DNA of 64,000 bases from Dyadobacter sediminis (GTDB lineage: Bacteria; Bacteroidota; Bacteroidia; Cytophagales; Spirosomataceae), in assembly GCF_005860765.1 (NCBI RefSeq), contig NZ_VCEI01000011.1:620001-684000 (forward strand), read 5' to 3'. The position numbers were made by a program, and so were the translations under genes. The notes beneath the pieces were generated by a model. That model was not told the DNA's origin, searched no databases, and saw nothing but the letters and a program-made list of their open reading frames with translations. Shown here piece after piece: positions 8,227 to 17,594 of the stretch (position 1 is its first letter; every line of letters starts with the position of its first letter).

Positions 8227-8856
8227 ATGAATTTCAATTGCTGCAAATTTGTACCGAAACTAAATCTGCCTGAAATGAAACCCGTTGATAAATACCAGTT
8301 CCTGAAAGATCTTGAAAGCATTGTAGAAAAGCATATTTCAGAATCCATTATGCTTTTTCAGAACCAGTCTGAAGAAGGACTGAACAGACCATCTGACACC
8401 GGCGGATGGAGCATTGCGCAATGTCTTGATCATCTGAACAGCTATGGAAATTATTACCTTCCGCTTCTGAATAAGAAACTGAGCAGCGCAGAAGAGGACA
8501 GCAAAGCGCCGTTCTCAGCAAGTTGGCTGGGATCTTATTTTTCCAAAATGATGGAACCCGGCCCGGCACAAAAGAAATACAAAGCGCATAAAAACCATGT
8601 TCCCGCTGCAAATCTGAATGCTTTACAAATTGTTGATACGTTCATCACACAGCAGGAAACCATGCTTCTTTACCTGCGTGAAGCACAAAGCAAGGATATC
8701 AACAGTCCTAAAATCCCGCTGTCAGTTATCAGGTTGGTGCGGATCAATGTCGGCGATGTTTTCCGTTTTCTGGTGACACATAATGAAAGGCATATGCAGC
8801 AGGCGAAAAGAAACCTTGTACCAAAGCCTGAACCTTCCGGTTTGCATGCATCATAA
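8227..8856 (+). CDS. DinB superfamily protein (DinB_2/DUF664-like)
   Basis: A protein of up to 209 residues with the four-helix DinB fold. The segment TGGWSIAQCLDHLNSYGNYYLPLL carries the first conserved His, and FLVTHNERHMQQAKR near the C-terminus carries the His pair of the presumed metal site. The better start may be the ATG at 8275 (MKPVDKYQFLKDLESIVEKH), because the 16 residues before it show no family resemblance. It follows the Crp-like gene on the same strand and ends in a terminator. Substrate unknown; possibly a thiol S-transferase. Confidence 0.82.
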   Translation: MNFNCCKFVPKLNLPEMKPVDKYQFLKDLESIVEKHISESIMLFQNQSEEGLNRPSDTGGWSIAQCLDHLNSYGNYYLPLLNKKLSSAEEDSKAPFSASWLGSYFSKMMEPGPAQKKYKAHKNHVPAANLNALQIVDTFITQQETMLLYLREAQSKDINSPKIPLSVIRLVRINVGDVFRFLVTHNERHMQQAKRNLVPKPEPSGLHAS

Positions 8857-8889
8857 AAAAACCGGCAAGAATTACTTTGCCGGTTTTTT
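8856..8889. terminator. bidirectional terminator between DinB gene and M19 dipeptidase gene
   Basis: Perfect 13-base arms (AAAAAACCGGCAA and TTGCCGGTTTTTT, loop of eight bases) with an A tract on one side and a T tract on the other. It separates two convergent genes and serves both. Confidence 0.85.
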
Positions 8890-8897
8890 CAAGCATT

Positions 8898-9968
8898 TTA
8901 CTTCCAGCTCCGTTCCAGAAACCCGACCCAGTTTTTCCACATGATCTGCTCGATGTCCTGCGGTGAATAGCCTCTTGCTGATAAAATTCCCGTCAGTGTC
9001 TGCAGATCGGCAATGGAGTCCAAGTCACCGGGCGACTGCTCTTTTCCATAAGCGCCGTCCAGATCGGAACCGATGCCGACATGCAGAGCATTTCCGGCAA
9101 GCTGACAGATATGGTCGATATGCTGCGCGATGTGTTCAATTTTCAGCCCCGTACTTTCCGGCGTGGATTTTCCCCTTTCCCAGCCGGGAATCATCATCCA
9201 TGCATCAAACGCCATTCCGATCACCGCATTTCTTTCCAAAAGTGCCTTGATCATGTCATCCGAAAACTGACGGTTATGCGGTGTAATTTCACGTACCAGA
9301 TTATGACTTGCCCAGACCGGACCGTTAAAGATGGAAAGTGCTTCCCAGAATGCCGTATCGCACAAATGCGTGGCATCGAGAATGATGTTCAGCTTTTCCA
9401 TTTCACGGAGCAAATCCTTGCCTTTTTGCGAAAGCGGCTGATCCGAATCGGTGCCGTATGCGTAAACGCCCGGACCGTAATGTGCCGGCCCGATAGCACG
9501 TAGTCCGTAATGATAGGCAATTTCCAGGTTTTTCAGGCTGATGAATGAGTCTGCACCTTCCAAGCTTAATATATAACCGATCGGTAAATGTTCCGTGGAT
9601 TCGGCTTGCTGCCAAAGCTGAAGATGGCTGTTCAGTTCATTCAGGTTGGTGATCTGCACCATTTCACCGGCTTCTTCCATGGCTTTGTACCACGCAATCT
9701 GCGCCTGCGTTTGTGCCCAGGCTTGCGCCTGCGAATGCCAGCCTGGTATTTTGCTGTCCGGTTTTACAAATCTTGCAATCTGGGTAGCGACGCAAATTCC
9801 GATGTTGCCCTTTCTCATTTCTGGAAAGCTGACAACGCCTTTTCCACGATCCGGTTTATCGGTGAGGTTTTTTTCACGCTCGCGAATGGCATACAGATCT
9901 TGTGTCAAATCGCGGTTCCATTCCACGGCATTCATGGAAAGGTCAAGATGTGCGTCAAAAAGGAACAT
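8898..9968 (-). CDS. membrane dipeptidase (peptidase family M19)
   Basis: A 356-residue M19 zinc dipeptidase. The HxD metal motif is at residues 7-9 (FDAHLDLS), further ligands or contacts are in DATHLCDTAFWEAL and WASHNLVREITPHNRQ, and the substrate-side motif GIGSDLDGAYG is present. There is no signal peptide, so it is probably cytoplasmic. M19 enzymes cut dipeptides, often accepting a D-residue at the C-terminal position. It is the last gene of a four-gene minus-strand series (GntP permease, RidA, D-threonine-aldolase-like, dipeptidase), which together point to use of D-amino-acid-containing dipeptides. The 143-base gap upstream holds two inverted repeats. Confidence 0.9.
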   Translation of the reverse strand: MFLFDAHLDLSMNAVEWNRDLTQDLYAIREREKNLTDKPDRGKGVVSFPEMRKGNIGICVATQIARFVKPDSKIPGWHSQAQAWAQTQAQIAWYKAMEEAGEMVQITNLNELNSHLQLWQQAESTEHLPIGYILSLEGADSFISLKNLEIAYHYGLRAIGPAHYGPGVYAYGTDSDQPLSQKGKDLLREMEKLNIILDATHLCDTAFWEALSIFNGPVWASHNLVREITPHNRQFSDDMIKALLERNAVIGMAFDAWMMIPGWERGKSTPESTGLKIEHIAQHIDHICQLAGNALHVGIGSDLDGAYGKEQSPGDLDSIADLQTLTGILSARGYSPQDIEQIMWKNWVGFLERSWK

Positions 9969-10039
9969 GAATCTGTTATGGTTAAGTAGCTATTGGCTTT
10001 ACGCTTTTTAAAATAAGCATCCAGCAGGCAGCTGTTAGA

Positions 10040-10087
10040 CAAATAAATTATTTGAATGTTGATCCTTTGTACAAGCGATCAACATTC
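10040..10087. repeat. two adjacent inverted repeats upstream of the dipeptidase gene
   Basis: First, a 15-base palindrome with a central base at 10040-10054 (CAAATAA-A-TTATTTG). Second, sharing its last G, 11-base perfect arms GAATGTTGATC at 10054-10064 and GATCAACATTC at 10077-10087 with a 12-base spacer. Neither has a T run on the minus strand, so an operator or an RNA structure inside the D-amino-acid operon is more likely than a terminator. Confidence 0.55.
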
Positions 10088-10111
10088 CTTGTTACAGGAA
10101 ATAATACAAAC

Positions 10112-11224
10112 TTAAATACTCAGTCGCCGGCTTCTTGCCGTGATTTTCCATTCTCCGGTTACGGTTCCATTTTCAATAATGGTGGCGAAATCATGCAGGG
10201 CAACAGTCGGGCAAATATGATAAGGCAGCGCATAAAGCACGTCGCCGGTCTGAATGGATTCCCATGCATCCGCACCGACCTGGATAACGCCATGTTCTTC
10301 GCTTTGGCTTAATACTGTATAGTTGCTCAGGTTCAGTAACCGGAAACGGTTTTCGATCGGATTTTCGGCGGAAACCGCCTTATGTCCCAGATCAATGGTT
10401 ATGATTCCGGAGACGGGTTTGGAAACTACGCGCGTCAGGATCAAAGCGGCATGCTGGAACGGCTGACCGTCAAAACGGTCGCCGTAACCCCAGTCCCAAA
10501 GCACGTTGGTACCCGGGCTCAGGTATACTTCGGGCCGCATGGCATGTACGGTAAAGGAGGGCGAACCGCCTGCAATGATCATGGGTGCCTGACCGGTTTC
10601 CGCTTTGATCCGGTCCAAAAGTGGCAATACTTTCTCGAAAGCCTCGTCGGCAGCTGCTTTCCTGTCTGTAAATTCAGGATTCCGGATATGCCCGTCGTAT
10701 ACATGAATACCGGACAGCGTAATGTTGGGAAGTTTTGTAATATGCCTGTACAGGGAAAGAATAGATTCATCCGTAGCATGTCCCGTGCGGTTCATGCCGT
10801 TATTGACATCGATAAAAACTTCCGCAGTAAAGTTATTTTCGGCAGAAAACCCGTTGAGATCATCCGCCGACTTTTCGTTATCAACCAACGAAGAAAACGC
10901 CACATGCGGAAACTTTTCCCGCAGCCGGAAAAGCCGCTGAATGTTCGGGCCCACCATCTGATAAGCCAGTAAAATCCATCTTGCGCCGGCGTCTGCAAGC
11001 ATTTCTGCTTCTGCGATTGTAGCGCATTTGAATTTACTGATGCCTTGTTCCAGCTGCAAAGCCACGATTTCACTGCATTTGTGCGTTTTGACGTGCGGTA
11101 TGAGCCGTCCGGCATCTTCTGCAATGCTGACCATATTCCGGATATTGCTTTCTAGTCGGTCTTTATAGAACAGCAGGGAAGGAGAAATGACTTCTTCCGG
11201 GTTCAGAAGCTGGTACCAGTTCAT
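10112..11224 (-). CDS. D-threonine aldolase/D-serine dehydratase-like PLP enzyme
   Basis: A 370-residue fold-type III PLP enzyme of the DSD1/D-threonine aldolase family. The alanine-racemase-like N-terminal barrel carries the Lys motif LIPHVKTHK (Schiff-base Lys46), and the C-terminal domain carries the metal-site motif LPYHICPTV (His336, Cys338) seen in eukaryotic-type D-serine dehydratase and D-threonine aldolases. Expected chemistry is retro-aldol cleavage of D-beta-hydroxy amino acids or dehydration of D-serine. Neighbouring RidA, which clears the enamine/imine products of PLP dehydratases, favours a dehydratase or deaminating role. Confidence 0.88.
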   Translation of the reverse strand: MNWYQLLNPEEVISPSLLFYKDRLESNIRNMVSIAEDAGRLIPHVKTHKCSEIVALQLEQGISKFKCATIAEAEMLADAGARWILLAYQMVGPNIQRLFRLREKFPHVAFSSLVDNEKSADDLNGFSAENNFTAEVFIDVNNGMNRTGHATDESILSLYRHITKLPNITLSGIHVYDGHIRNPEFTDRKAAADEAFEKVLPLLDRIKAETGQAPMIIAGGSPSFTVHAMRPEVYLSPGTNVLWDWGYGDRFDGQPFQHAALILTRVVSKPVSGIITIDLGHKAVSAENPIENRFRLLNLSNYTVLSQSEEHGVIQVGADAWESIQTGDVLYALPYHICPTVALHDFATIIENGTVTGEWKITARSRRLSI

Positions 11225-11275
11225 GTATTCGGGAGTGAAATGTGAAATGTAGTCCGTTAGAAGTGAATAGTCGGG

Positions 11276-11752
11276 TTATTTTTCTTCCAGTTCAAAAAGG
11301 GCTTCGATTTCTACAGGAATATTATCGGGTAAGGTTCCCATTCCCACGGCACTTCTCACGCCGATCCCGTTTTCTTCGCCCCATACTTTTGCAAACAGTT
11401 CGCTGCAACCGTTGATGATAAAGGGATGCTTTTCGAAATCCGTCGTGCAATTAACCATTCCCAAAACCTTGATAACCCTTTTTACGCGGTTCAGGCTTCC
11501 TAGATTAGCTTTCAGCGTGGCCAGAATCGCCAGGCCGACCTGACGCGCAGCCAGTTTGCCCTGATCCGCATCCATATCTTTCCCGATTCTACCTTTGATG
11601 AGCGTTCCGTCTTCCTGAACGGTACCGTGTCCGGAAACATAAACCCATCTTTTATCGACGATCAGTAAAGGTTTGTAAACACCGACAGGTTTCGGGGCAG
11701 GAGGCAAGGTAAGTCCCAGCTGAGCAAAGTTTGATTCAGGTGTATTATCCAT
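11276..11752 (-). CDS. RidA family (YjgF/YER057c/UK114) enamine/imine deaminase-like protein
   Basis: A 158-residue RidA-superfamily protein, at the longer end for the family. The core shows YVSGHGTVQEDG, the long helix QVGLAILATLKANLGSLNRVKRVIKV, and GVRSAVGMGTLPDNIPVEIEALFEL, where the Arg of RSAVG corresponds to the catalytic Arg that binds the carboxylate of imino acids. True RidA hydrolyses 2-aminoacrylate released by PLP dehydratases, which fits the PLP enzyme gene 51 bases downstream. It belongs to the same minus-strand operon as the GntP permease. Confidence 0.88.
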   Translation of the reverse strand: MDNTPESNFAQLGLTLPPAPKPVGVYKPLLIVDKRWVYVSGHGTVQEDGTLIKGRIGKDMDADQGKLAARQVGLAILATLKANLGSLNRVKRVIKVLGMVNCTTDFEKHPFIINGCSELFAKVWGEENGIGVRSAVGMGTLPDNIPVEIEALFELEEK

Positions 11753-11785
11753 GATTTTGAAGTTGTAAATAAATAAATCAGATTT

Positions 11786-13090
11786 CTAAACGAACAAATT
11801 TAGTACTAATACGCCCAGTAATCCCATTATGGACACAATTGTTTCCATAATAGACCACGTGAGCAGTGTATCTTTGATGCTCAGATTGAAGTATTCCTTA
11901 AAGAGCCAGAAGCCGCCGTCGTTGAGGTGCGAAAACATCAGGCTTCCCGATCCGATGGATAAAACAAGCAGTTCGGGAGCCACGGTGGAGTTGGCAAGAA
12001 GCGGTGCGAGAATGCCTACGGTAGTCAGTCCTGCAACGGTTGCCGATCCGACGCAAATGCGGATCACGGCTGCAATCCCCCAGCTCAGGATCAGAGGAGA
12101 AATGTCAATATTTTTCAGGTTTTCGGCTATGTAAGTACTTACTCCGCTGGCTGTCATGATTTCTTTGAACACACCCGCTCCGGCGATGATCAGCAGGATA
12201 ACCGAAACACCTTTGAATGCTTCTTCCATTGATTTACTGATGCCTCTCATGGTCATTCCGCGACGGCTGCCGAGTACATATGCTGCAAATAACACGGAGA
12301 CGAGCATGCCGAAGTAAGGCTCGGCAAGCAATCCGATCAACCGGCTGTCAGGATTCAGTCTTTTAACTCCTGACATGGTTGTGAGTAAAAATACAGGCAG
12401 CAAGGCCGTAACCACGCTGATTCCAAGGCCGGGCAGTTCGGCCAGCGGACGCGGTTTTACATTGAAGAGGTCTGCATCCGGTTTGGGCTGAAATCTTTTT
12501 AACGTACTTCCGAAAAGCGGGCCGGCTACCGCAATGGCCGGAATGGAAACGATGATCCCGTAGAACAGCGTTTGTCCGAGATCGGCATGCAGCTGGCTGG
12601 CTATGGCAGCGGGCGACGGGTGCGGCGGAAGGTAACCGTGCGCAACTGATAACGCAGAAAGCATCGGAATTCCGATATATAAAAGCGGAAGCCTTGCCGT
12701 GGCGCTGATCATGAAAATGAGCGGAATCACAATGACAAACCCGGCATTATAGAAAAGCGGAATACCAATGACAAACCCGGCAAGCGCCATGCCCCATTGT
12801 ATATACTTTCGGCCAAAAACCTCGATCAGCGCATCGGTAATGCGCTGTGCCGCGCCGCTGTCCGCTACCATTTTCCCGAGCATGGCCCCGAAACCCACGA
12901 TCAGTACCAGGTCTCCAAGCGTTCCGCCGACCCCCTTCTGAATGGCTTTGCTGACCGTCTCCACATCGAGGCCACTCGCCAGTCCGAGACCGATGGAAAC
13001 GAGTAAAAACGAGATAAACGTGTCAATTTGAAGCCAGGCAATCAGTAAAATCAGCGTCAGAATAGCCAGAAAGGTAAGAAGTAAAGGCAT
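11786..13090 (-). CDS. GntP family permease (gluconate/D-serine-type H+ symporter)
   Basis: A 434-residue inner-membrane protein with about 12 hydrophobic segments. GntP hallmarks include GFGAMLGKMVADSGAAQRI, a glycine-rich motif in helix three, PLFYNAGFVIVIPLIF, and HGYLPPHPSPAAIA before the middle of the protein. The family carries gluconate, and also D-serine in the DsdX branch; the enzymes downstream make a D-amino acid the more attractive substrate here, by inference. First gene of the four-gene operon running to 8898. Confidence 0.88.
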   Translation of the reverse strand: MPLLLTFLAILTLILLIAWLQIDTFISFLLVSIGLGLASGLDVETVSKAIQKGVGGTLGDLVLIVGFGAMLGKMVADSGAAQRITDALIEVFGRKYIQWGMALAGFVIGIPLFYNAGFVIVIPLIFMISATARLPLLYIGIPMLSALSVAHGYLPPHPSPAAIASQLHADLGQTLFYGIIVSIPAIAVAGPLFGSTLKRFQPKPDADLFNVKPRPLAELPGLGISVVTALLPVFLLTTMSGVKRLNPDSRLIGLLAEPYFGMLVSVLFAAYVLGSRRGMTMRGISKSMEEAFKGVSVILLIIAGAGVFKEIMTASGVSTYIAENLKNIDISPLILSWGIAAVIRICVGSATVAGLTTVGILAPLLANSTVAPELLVLSIGSGSLMFSHLNDGGFWLFKEYFNLSIKDTLLTWSIMETIVSIMGLLGVLVLNLFV

Positions 13091-13366
13091 AGTGAAAGTT
13101 ATGGAAAAGATAAGCTTTAGGTAATAAGCGGGAAGAAAGTAAAATTTAACGATTTATACGAATTAACTTTTCCTGCGTTATTCCGGAGATAAAATCGGAA
13201 GGATCAGAGATATACAGCCGTAATGTACAATTAGCATGAAAGATAGCTTGTTTCAATGCTTAAAAATCGCGAAATTTGTCTTCTTGGAACTTATAATATT
13301 CATATTTTGACTGGGTAGCTGCCAGGACAGCACGCAGTTGAATTTTCGATTCTTTTTTAATTCTTT

Positions 13367-16000
13367 ATGGCAGAATCTTCTGGTGAAAACATTATCCCCA
13401 TTAACATTGAGGATGAAATGCGTGGAGCATACATCGATTATTCGATGTCCGTCATTATTTCCCGCGCTTTACCCGACGTTCGCGATGGTTTGAAACCGGT
13501 GCACAGGCGTGTGTTGTACGGGATGTCCGATTTGGGGGTAAATTACAATCGCTCGCATAAAAAATCAGCTCGTATAGTAGGGGAGGTTTTAGGTAAGTAT
13601 CACCCGCATGGTGATTCTTCGGTTTACAATACCATGGTGCGTATGGCACAGCCATGGTCGCTCCGGTATCCATTGGTGGATGGCCAGGGAAACTTCGGTT
13701 CTGTTGATGGTGACAATCCGGCTGCCATGCGTTACACGGAAGCCCGTCTGAAAAGGCTTGCCGACGAACTGCTGAACGATCTGGGGAAAGACACGGTGGA
13801 TTTTCAGCCGAACTTCGACGATTCTTTATCCGAACCAACCGTACTTCCTGCCAAGTTTCCGAATTTGCTTGTCAATGGTTCGTCCGGTATTGCGGTCGGG
13901 ATGGCAACCAACATGGCGCCGCACAATCTTTCCGAAGTGGTGGACGGCGTTCTTGCCTATATCGACAATACGGAAATTACCATACCGCAGCTGATGGAAT
14001 ACATCAAGGCTCCCGATTTCCCGACAGGTGGTATCATTTACGGTTATCAGGGCGTGCGTTCCGCGATGGAAACGGGCCGCGGAAGTATTATCATGCGTTC
14101 CAAAGCGCAGTTCGATGTTACCAAAAGTGGCCGTGAGCAGATCATCATCACGGAAATTCCTTATATGACCAACAAGGCGGCAATGATCGAACGCATTGCT
14201 TCGCTGATCAATGAAAAGAAACTGGAAGGGATTTCCGATATCCGGGACGAATCCGACCGGGACGGCATGCGCATTGTATTCGATCTGAAAAAGGATGCGG
14301 TACCGAATATTGTGCTTAATCACCTTTTCAAATACACACCTTTACAATCTTCCTTTGGCGTCAATAATGTCGCGCTTGTAAAAGGCCGTCCTGTAACGCT
14401 CAATCTGAAAGATCTGATCCGGCATTATGTCGATCACCGGATTGTTGTCATTACGCGCCGTACGGAATACGAACTGCGGGAAGCTGAAAAGCGTGCGCAT
14501 ATTCTGGAAGGTTTGCTGATTGCACTGGATAATCTGGATGCAGTGATCAATCTGATCCGTAATGCCCGGGATCCGGAAACGGCAAAAGTCGGTTTGATGG
14601 AGCAGTTCCAGCTGAGTGAAATTCAGTCCAAAGCTATTCTGGAACTTCGTTTACAACGTCTGACAGGTCTGGAAAGAGACAAAATTGTAAAGGAATATGA
14701 AGAGATCATGCTGTTAATCAATGATCTGAAAGATATTCTTGCCAACGAATTCCGGAAGTATGAAATCATTAGAACGGAGCTGACCGACATCAAAGACCGG
14801 TACGGGGACGAACGCCGTACGCAGATTGAATTTGCTGCCGAGGAATTCAGTGATGAGGACATGATTCCGGATGACGAAATGCTGATTACGATTTCGCATG
14901 AGGGCTATATCAAAAGAACGCCTTTGTCGGAATACCGTACGCAGACCCGCGGCGGCGTTGGATCAAGAGGCGTAAAAACCAAGGACACGGATTTTACCGA
15001 GCATTTGTTTTCTGCAACCATGCTCAATTATCTGCTGATTTTTACTGAACTCGGAAAGCTGTTCTGGATGAAAGTATATGAAGTACCGGAAGGCAGCAAA
15101 ACATCCAAAGGCAGACCGATACAGAATTTGATCAGTCTGGAAAACGGGGATTCGATCCGCTCGGTCATCAATGTACGTACCTTGTCAGATGAGGATTATA
15201 TCAACAATAATTACCTCATTATGTGTACACAGCAGGGCACTATCAAAAAGACCTTGCTGGAAGCCTATTCGCGTCCGAGAGCCAACGGAATTATCGCCAT
15301 TTCCATTAATGAAGGCGACCGTTTGCTTGACGTAGCATTAACGAACGGAGATAACGACATTGTGATTGCTTCCAGTGCAGGCCGTGCCGTCCGCTTCAAT
15401 GAAAAAGGAGTAAGGCCAATGGGAAGAACTGCCGCCGGTGTACGCGGTATCAACCTTAATGACGCGGAAAACAAGGTAATCGGTATGGTTTGTATCAACC
15501 GGGAAGATGCCCAGCTGCTGGTAGTTTCGGAAAATGGATTTGGAAAGCGTTCGGATATAGACAGTTATCGAATCACAAACCGTGGCGGAAAAGGCGTTTC
15601 AACTATGAATGCTACTGAAAAAGTAGGTAAACTTGTTGCCATCCGCGAAGTGACCGAGCAGGATGACCTGATGATTATTACCCGAAATGGCATTGCAATC
15701 CGCATGAGCGTACTGGATATCCGACTTGCCGGACGTAATACTCAGGGCGTCAAGCTGATAAGGTTGAACAATTCGGATGAAATTACATCGGTGACCCGCA
15801 TCTTGAAAGATCCGGATGAGAAAGCCGCCGAACTGGATGAAGACGGAAATATCATTGCAGCACCAGCCGAAATTATTCAGGGGTCGGATGAAACCGGGAT
15901 GATTCTGGCAAATGACAGCGAAGATGATCTGGACGAAACAGATGAAATCCTGGATGAGCCGGAAGACGATGAAGAACTCTCAGATGACGCTGAGGTATGA
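13367..16000 (+). CDS. gyrA: DNA gyrase subunit A
   Basis: An 877-residue type IIA topoisomerase subunit, complete from the N-terminal winged-helix domain to the beta-pinwheel C-terminal domain and an acidic tail ([18 protein letters not shown]). The catalytic Tyr is residue 123 in AAMRYTE. The GyrA box is represented by [10 protein letters not shown]. The quinolone-contact region reads [17 protein letters not shown]: Ser84 equals E. coli Ser83, but residue 88 is Asn where E. coli has Asp87, a position at which Asn is a well-known resistance change. It partners GyrB, encoded elsewhere, to supercoil DNA. It stands alone with a 276-base upstream gap and is followed by a secreted TPR protein gene on the same strand. 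Confidence 0.97.
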   Translation: MAESSGENIIPINIEDEMRGAYIDYSMSVIISRALPDVRDGLKPVHRRVLYGMSDLGVNYNRSHKKSARIVGEVLGKYHPHGDSSVYNTMVRMAQPWSLRYPLVDGQGNFGSVDGDNPAAMRYTEARLKRLADELLNDLGKDTVDFQPNFDDSLSEPTVLPAKFPNLLVNGSSGIAVGMATNMAPHNLSEVVDGVLAYIDNTEITIPQLMEYIKAPDFPTGGIIYGYQGVRSAMETGRGSIIMRSKAQFDVTKSGREQIIITEIPYMTNKAAMIERIASLINEKKLEGISDIRDESDRDGMRIVFDLKKDAVPNIVLNHLFKYTPLQSSFGVNNVALVKGRPVTLNLKDLIRHYVDHRIVVITRRTEYELREAEKRAHILEGLLIALDNLDAVINLIRNARDPETAKVGLMEQFQLSEIQSKAILELRLQRLTGLERDKIVKEYEEIMLLINDLKDILANEFRKYEIIRTELTDIKDRYGDERRTQIEFAAEEFSDEDMIPDDEMLITISHEGYIKRTPLSEYRTQTRGGVGSRGVKTKDTDFTEHLFSATMLNYLLIFTELGKLFWMKVYEVPEGSKTSKGRPIQNLISLENGDSIRSVINVRTLSDEDYINNNYLIMCTQQGTIKKTLLEAYSRPRANGIIAISINEGDRLLDVALTNGDNDIVIASSAGRAVRFNEKGVRPMGRTAAGVRGINLNDAENKVIGMVCINREDAQLLVVSENGFGKRSDIDSYRITNRGGKGVSTMNATEKVGKLVAIREVTEQDDLMIITRNGIAIRMSVLDIRLAGRNTQGVKLIRLNNSDEITSVTRILKDPDEKAAELDEDGNIIAAPAEIIQGSDETGMILANDSEDDLDETDEILDEPEDDEELSDDAEV

Positions 16001-16075
16001 TTTTTGTGAAAAAATTGTATATTTTTGTTTCAAAGTAACACGCGAACAATCAACCACAATCAAAGTTTATATTTT

Positions 16076-17533
16076 ATGAAAAAACTGTTTTTTGTTTCTG
16101 CACTTAGCCTTTTCAGCCTTTCTGCGTTTTCGCAGGATGCTGTTAACAAGGCCATGGTAGATCAATTTCGTAAGGATAAGGAAAAGAGTGATAAAGATAT
16201 GTCGGATGCCAAGAACAGTGCGAAAGCATCATTCTGGATGGACCGGGCCAAATTATATGAAAACATTGCATTACAAGGTTCAGAAGTAGATTCCAGCGCT
16301 GCAAAGACTGCCCTGGAAGCTTACAAAAAAGTGGTTGAACTGGATCTTACCAAAAAAGGAGAGCCGGGCAAATCTGCCAAGGAAGCCCAGAATATTCTGA
16401 GCGGCGGTGAAGGATCACAGCTTTTCAATGCATTTGTGAAACAGGGTGCTGAAAAATATCAGGCTAAAAACCTGAACGGCGCACTGGAAATGTTTACCGC
16501 TGCACAGGAAATTAATCAGAAAGATACACTTGCTTCGCTTTACGGTGGTATTGCAGCTCAGCAGTTGGAAAAAAAGGATATTGCAAAAACGCAGTTTGAA
16601 AAGTATGCTGCGAATGGAGGTAAAGACCCGAGTGTGTTTTATGGTCTGGCCCAGTTGTACCGCGCTGACAATGATTTCGACAAAGCGATTGCAACATTGA
16701 ACAAAGGACTTGAAATGTCTCCGGGTAACAAAGACCTGAAAGCAGAAGTAGTTAACATTTTGCTGGCATCCGGTAAAGAAGATCAGGCAATCAGTGAACT
16801 GACTGCTTTGACCACCAGCGATCCAAACAATGCGCAGAACATTGTGAACCTGGCTATCCTATACGATAACACCAGTGCTAAAATGAACCAGAAGATCAAA
16901 GAACTTCAGGGAAAACTGGGTGCAGGAAGCGGAAAAGCAAACAGCGCAACGACCAATCTTGAAAGTGAAAAAGGTAAAATCGAGGTTTATGACGGTGAGG
17001 TAAAACGCATTAGTGCATTGATCAAGAAACAACCTAAAAATGCGGATCTGAAACGTCAGCTGGCTGAGGTAAATGCAAAGAAAAAAGAATCTGTGGCAGC
17101 CATTGCAAAACTGGAAGGTGAAGTAAAAGCATCTCAGGAGGCGGCCAAAGGAAGTGATATGGCTTCTTTGGAAAAAGAACTGGCAGACTTGAAAGCAAAA
17201 CAGGCAGAAGCAAGCAACAAAGCAGTTGAAAACTACAAGAAAGTATTGTCCATTGATGCAGCCAACTACGATGCACTTTACAATTTGGGTGTATTTTACT
17301 TCAACGAGGCGGTTCAGCTCAAAGGTGAAGTGGATAATATGAATATGACTGAATATCAGCAGCGCGGTAAGGAAGTAGAAGGCCGTGTATGCGGAAAGTT
17401 CAAAAAGGCTAAGCCTTATTTTGAAAAAGCGATTCAGTCAAAAGATGAAGCCGAAGCAAAAGAAAACCTTAATACAGTGAATACGGTTCTTGAACAATTT
17501 GCAGGCAAAGGTGTTGCTTGTGTAGAAGAATAA
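16076..17533 (+). CDS. secreted tetratricopeptide repeat protein
   Basis: A 485-residue exported protein. The start at 16076 is chosen because it begins a good signal peptide (MKKLFFVSALSLFSLSAFSQ); the frame remains open 17 codons further upstream. TPR-like helical pairs occupy about residues 75-260 and 390-450, split by a Lys/Ala/Glu-rich coiled coil (about 275-385). It probably acts in the periplasm as a protein-interaction scaffold; no enzymatic motif is visible. A good minus-7 box TATTTTTG lies at 16020-16027, though without a convincing upstream partner. The gene ends in a strong terminator. Confidence 0.85.
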   Translation: MKKLFFVSALSLFSLSAFSQDAVNKAMVDQFRKDKEKSDKDMSDAKNSAKASFWMDRAKLYENIALQGSEVDSSAAKTALEAYKKVVELDLTKKGEPGKSAKEAQNILSGGEGSQLFNAFVKQGAEKYQAKNLNGALEMFTAAQEINQKDTLASLYGGIAAQQLEKKDIAKTQFEKYAANGGKDPSVFYGLAQLYRADNDFDKAIATLNKGLEMSPGNKDLKAEVVNILLASGKEDQAISELTALTTSDPNNAQNIVNLAILYDNTSAKMNQKIKELQGKLGAGSGKANSATTNLESEKGKIEVYDGEVKRISALIKKQPKNADLKRQLAEVNAKKKESVAAIAKLEGEVKASQEAAKGSDMASLEKELADLKAKQAEASNKAVENYKKVLSIDAANYDALYNLGVFYFNEAVQLKGEVDNMNMTEYQQRGKEVEGRVCGKFKKAKPYFEKAIQSKDEAEAKENLNTVNTVLEQFAGKGVACVEE

Positions 17534-17553
17534 GATCCATTGTTTTTGAATAC

Positions 17554-17588
17554 AAAAGAGCAGCAACGAAAGTTGCTGCTCTTTTTTT
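17554..17588. terminator. strong terminator after the TPR gene
   Basis: Perfect 14-base arms (AAAAGAGCAGCAAC and GTTGCTGCTCTTTT) closed by a GAAA tetraloop and followed by a run of seven T. It also serves the convergent glycan gene ending at 17595. Confidence 0.9.
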
Positions 17589-17594
17589 GTCTGT

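Noticed and set aside
13275..13309. gyrA promoter from TTTG at 13275 and TATTTTG at 13303
   Set aside because: Spacing is 24 bases and the second box is one base short of TAnnTTTG, so the match is too weak to list.
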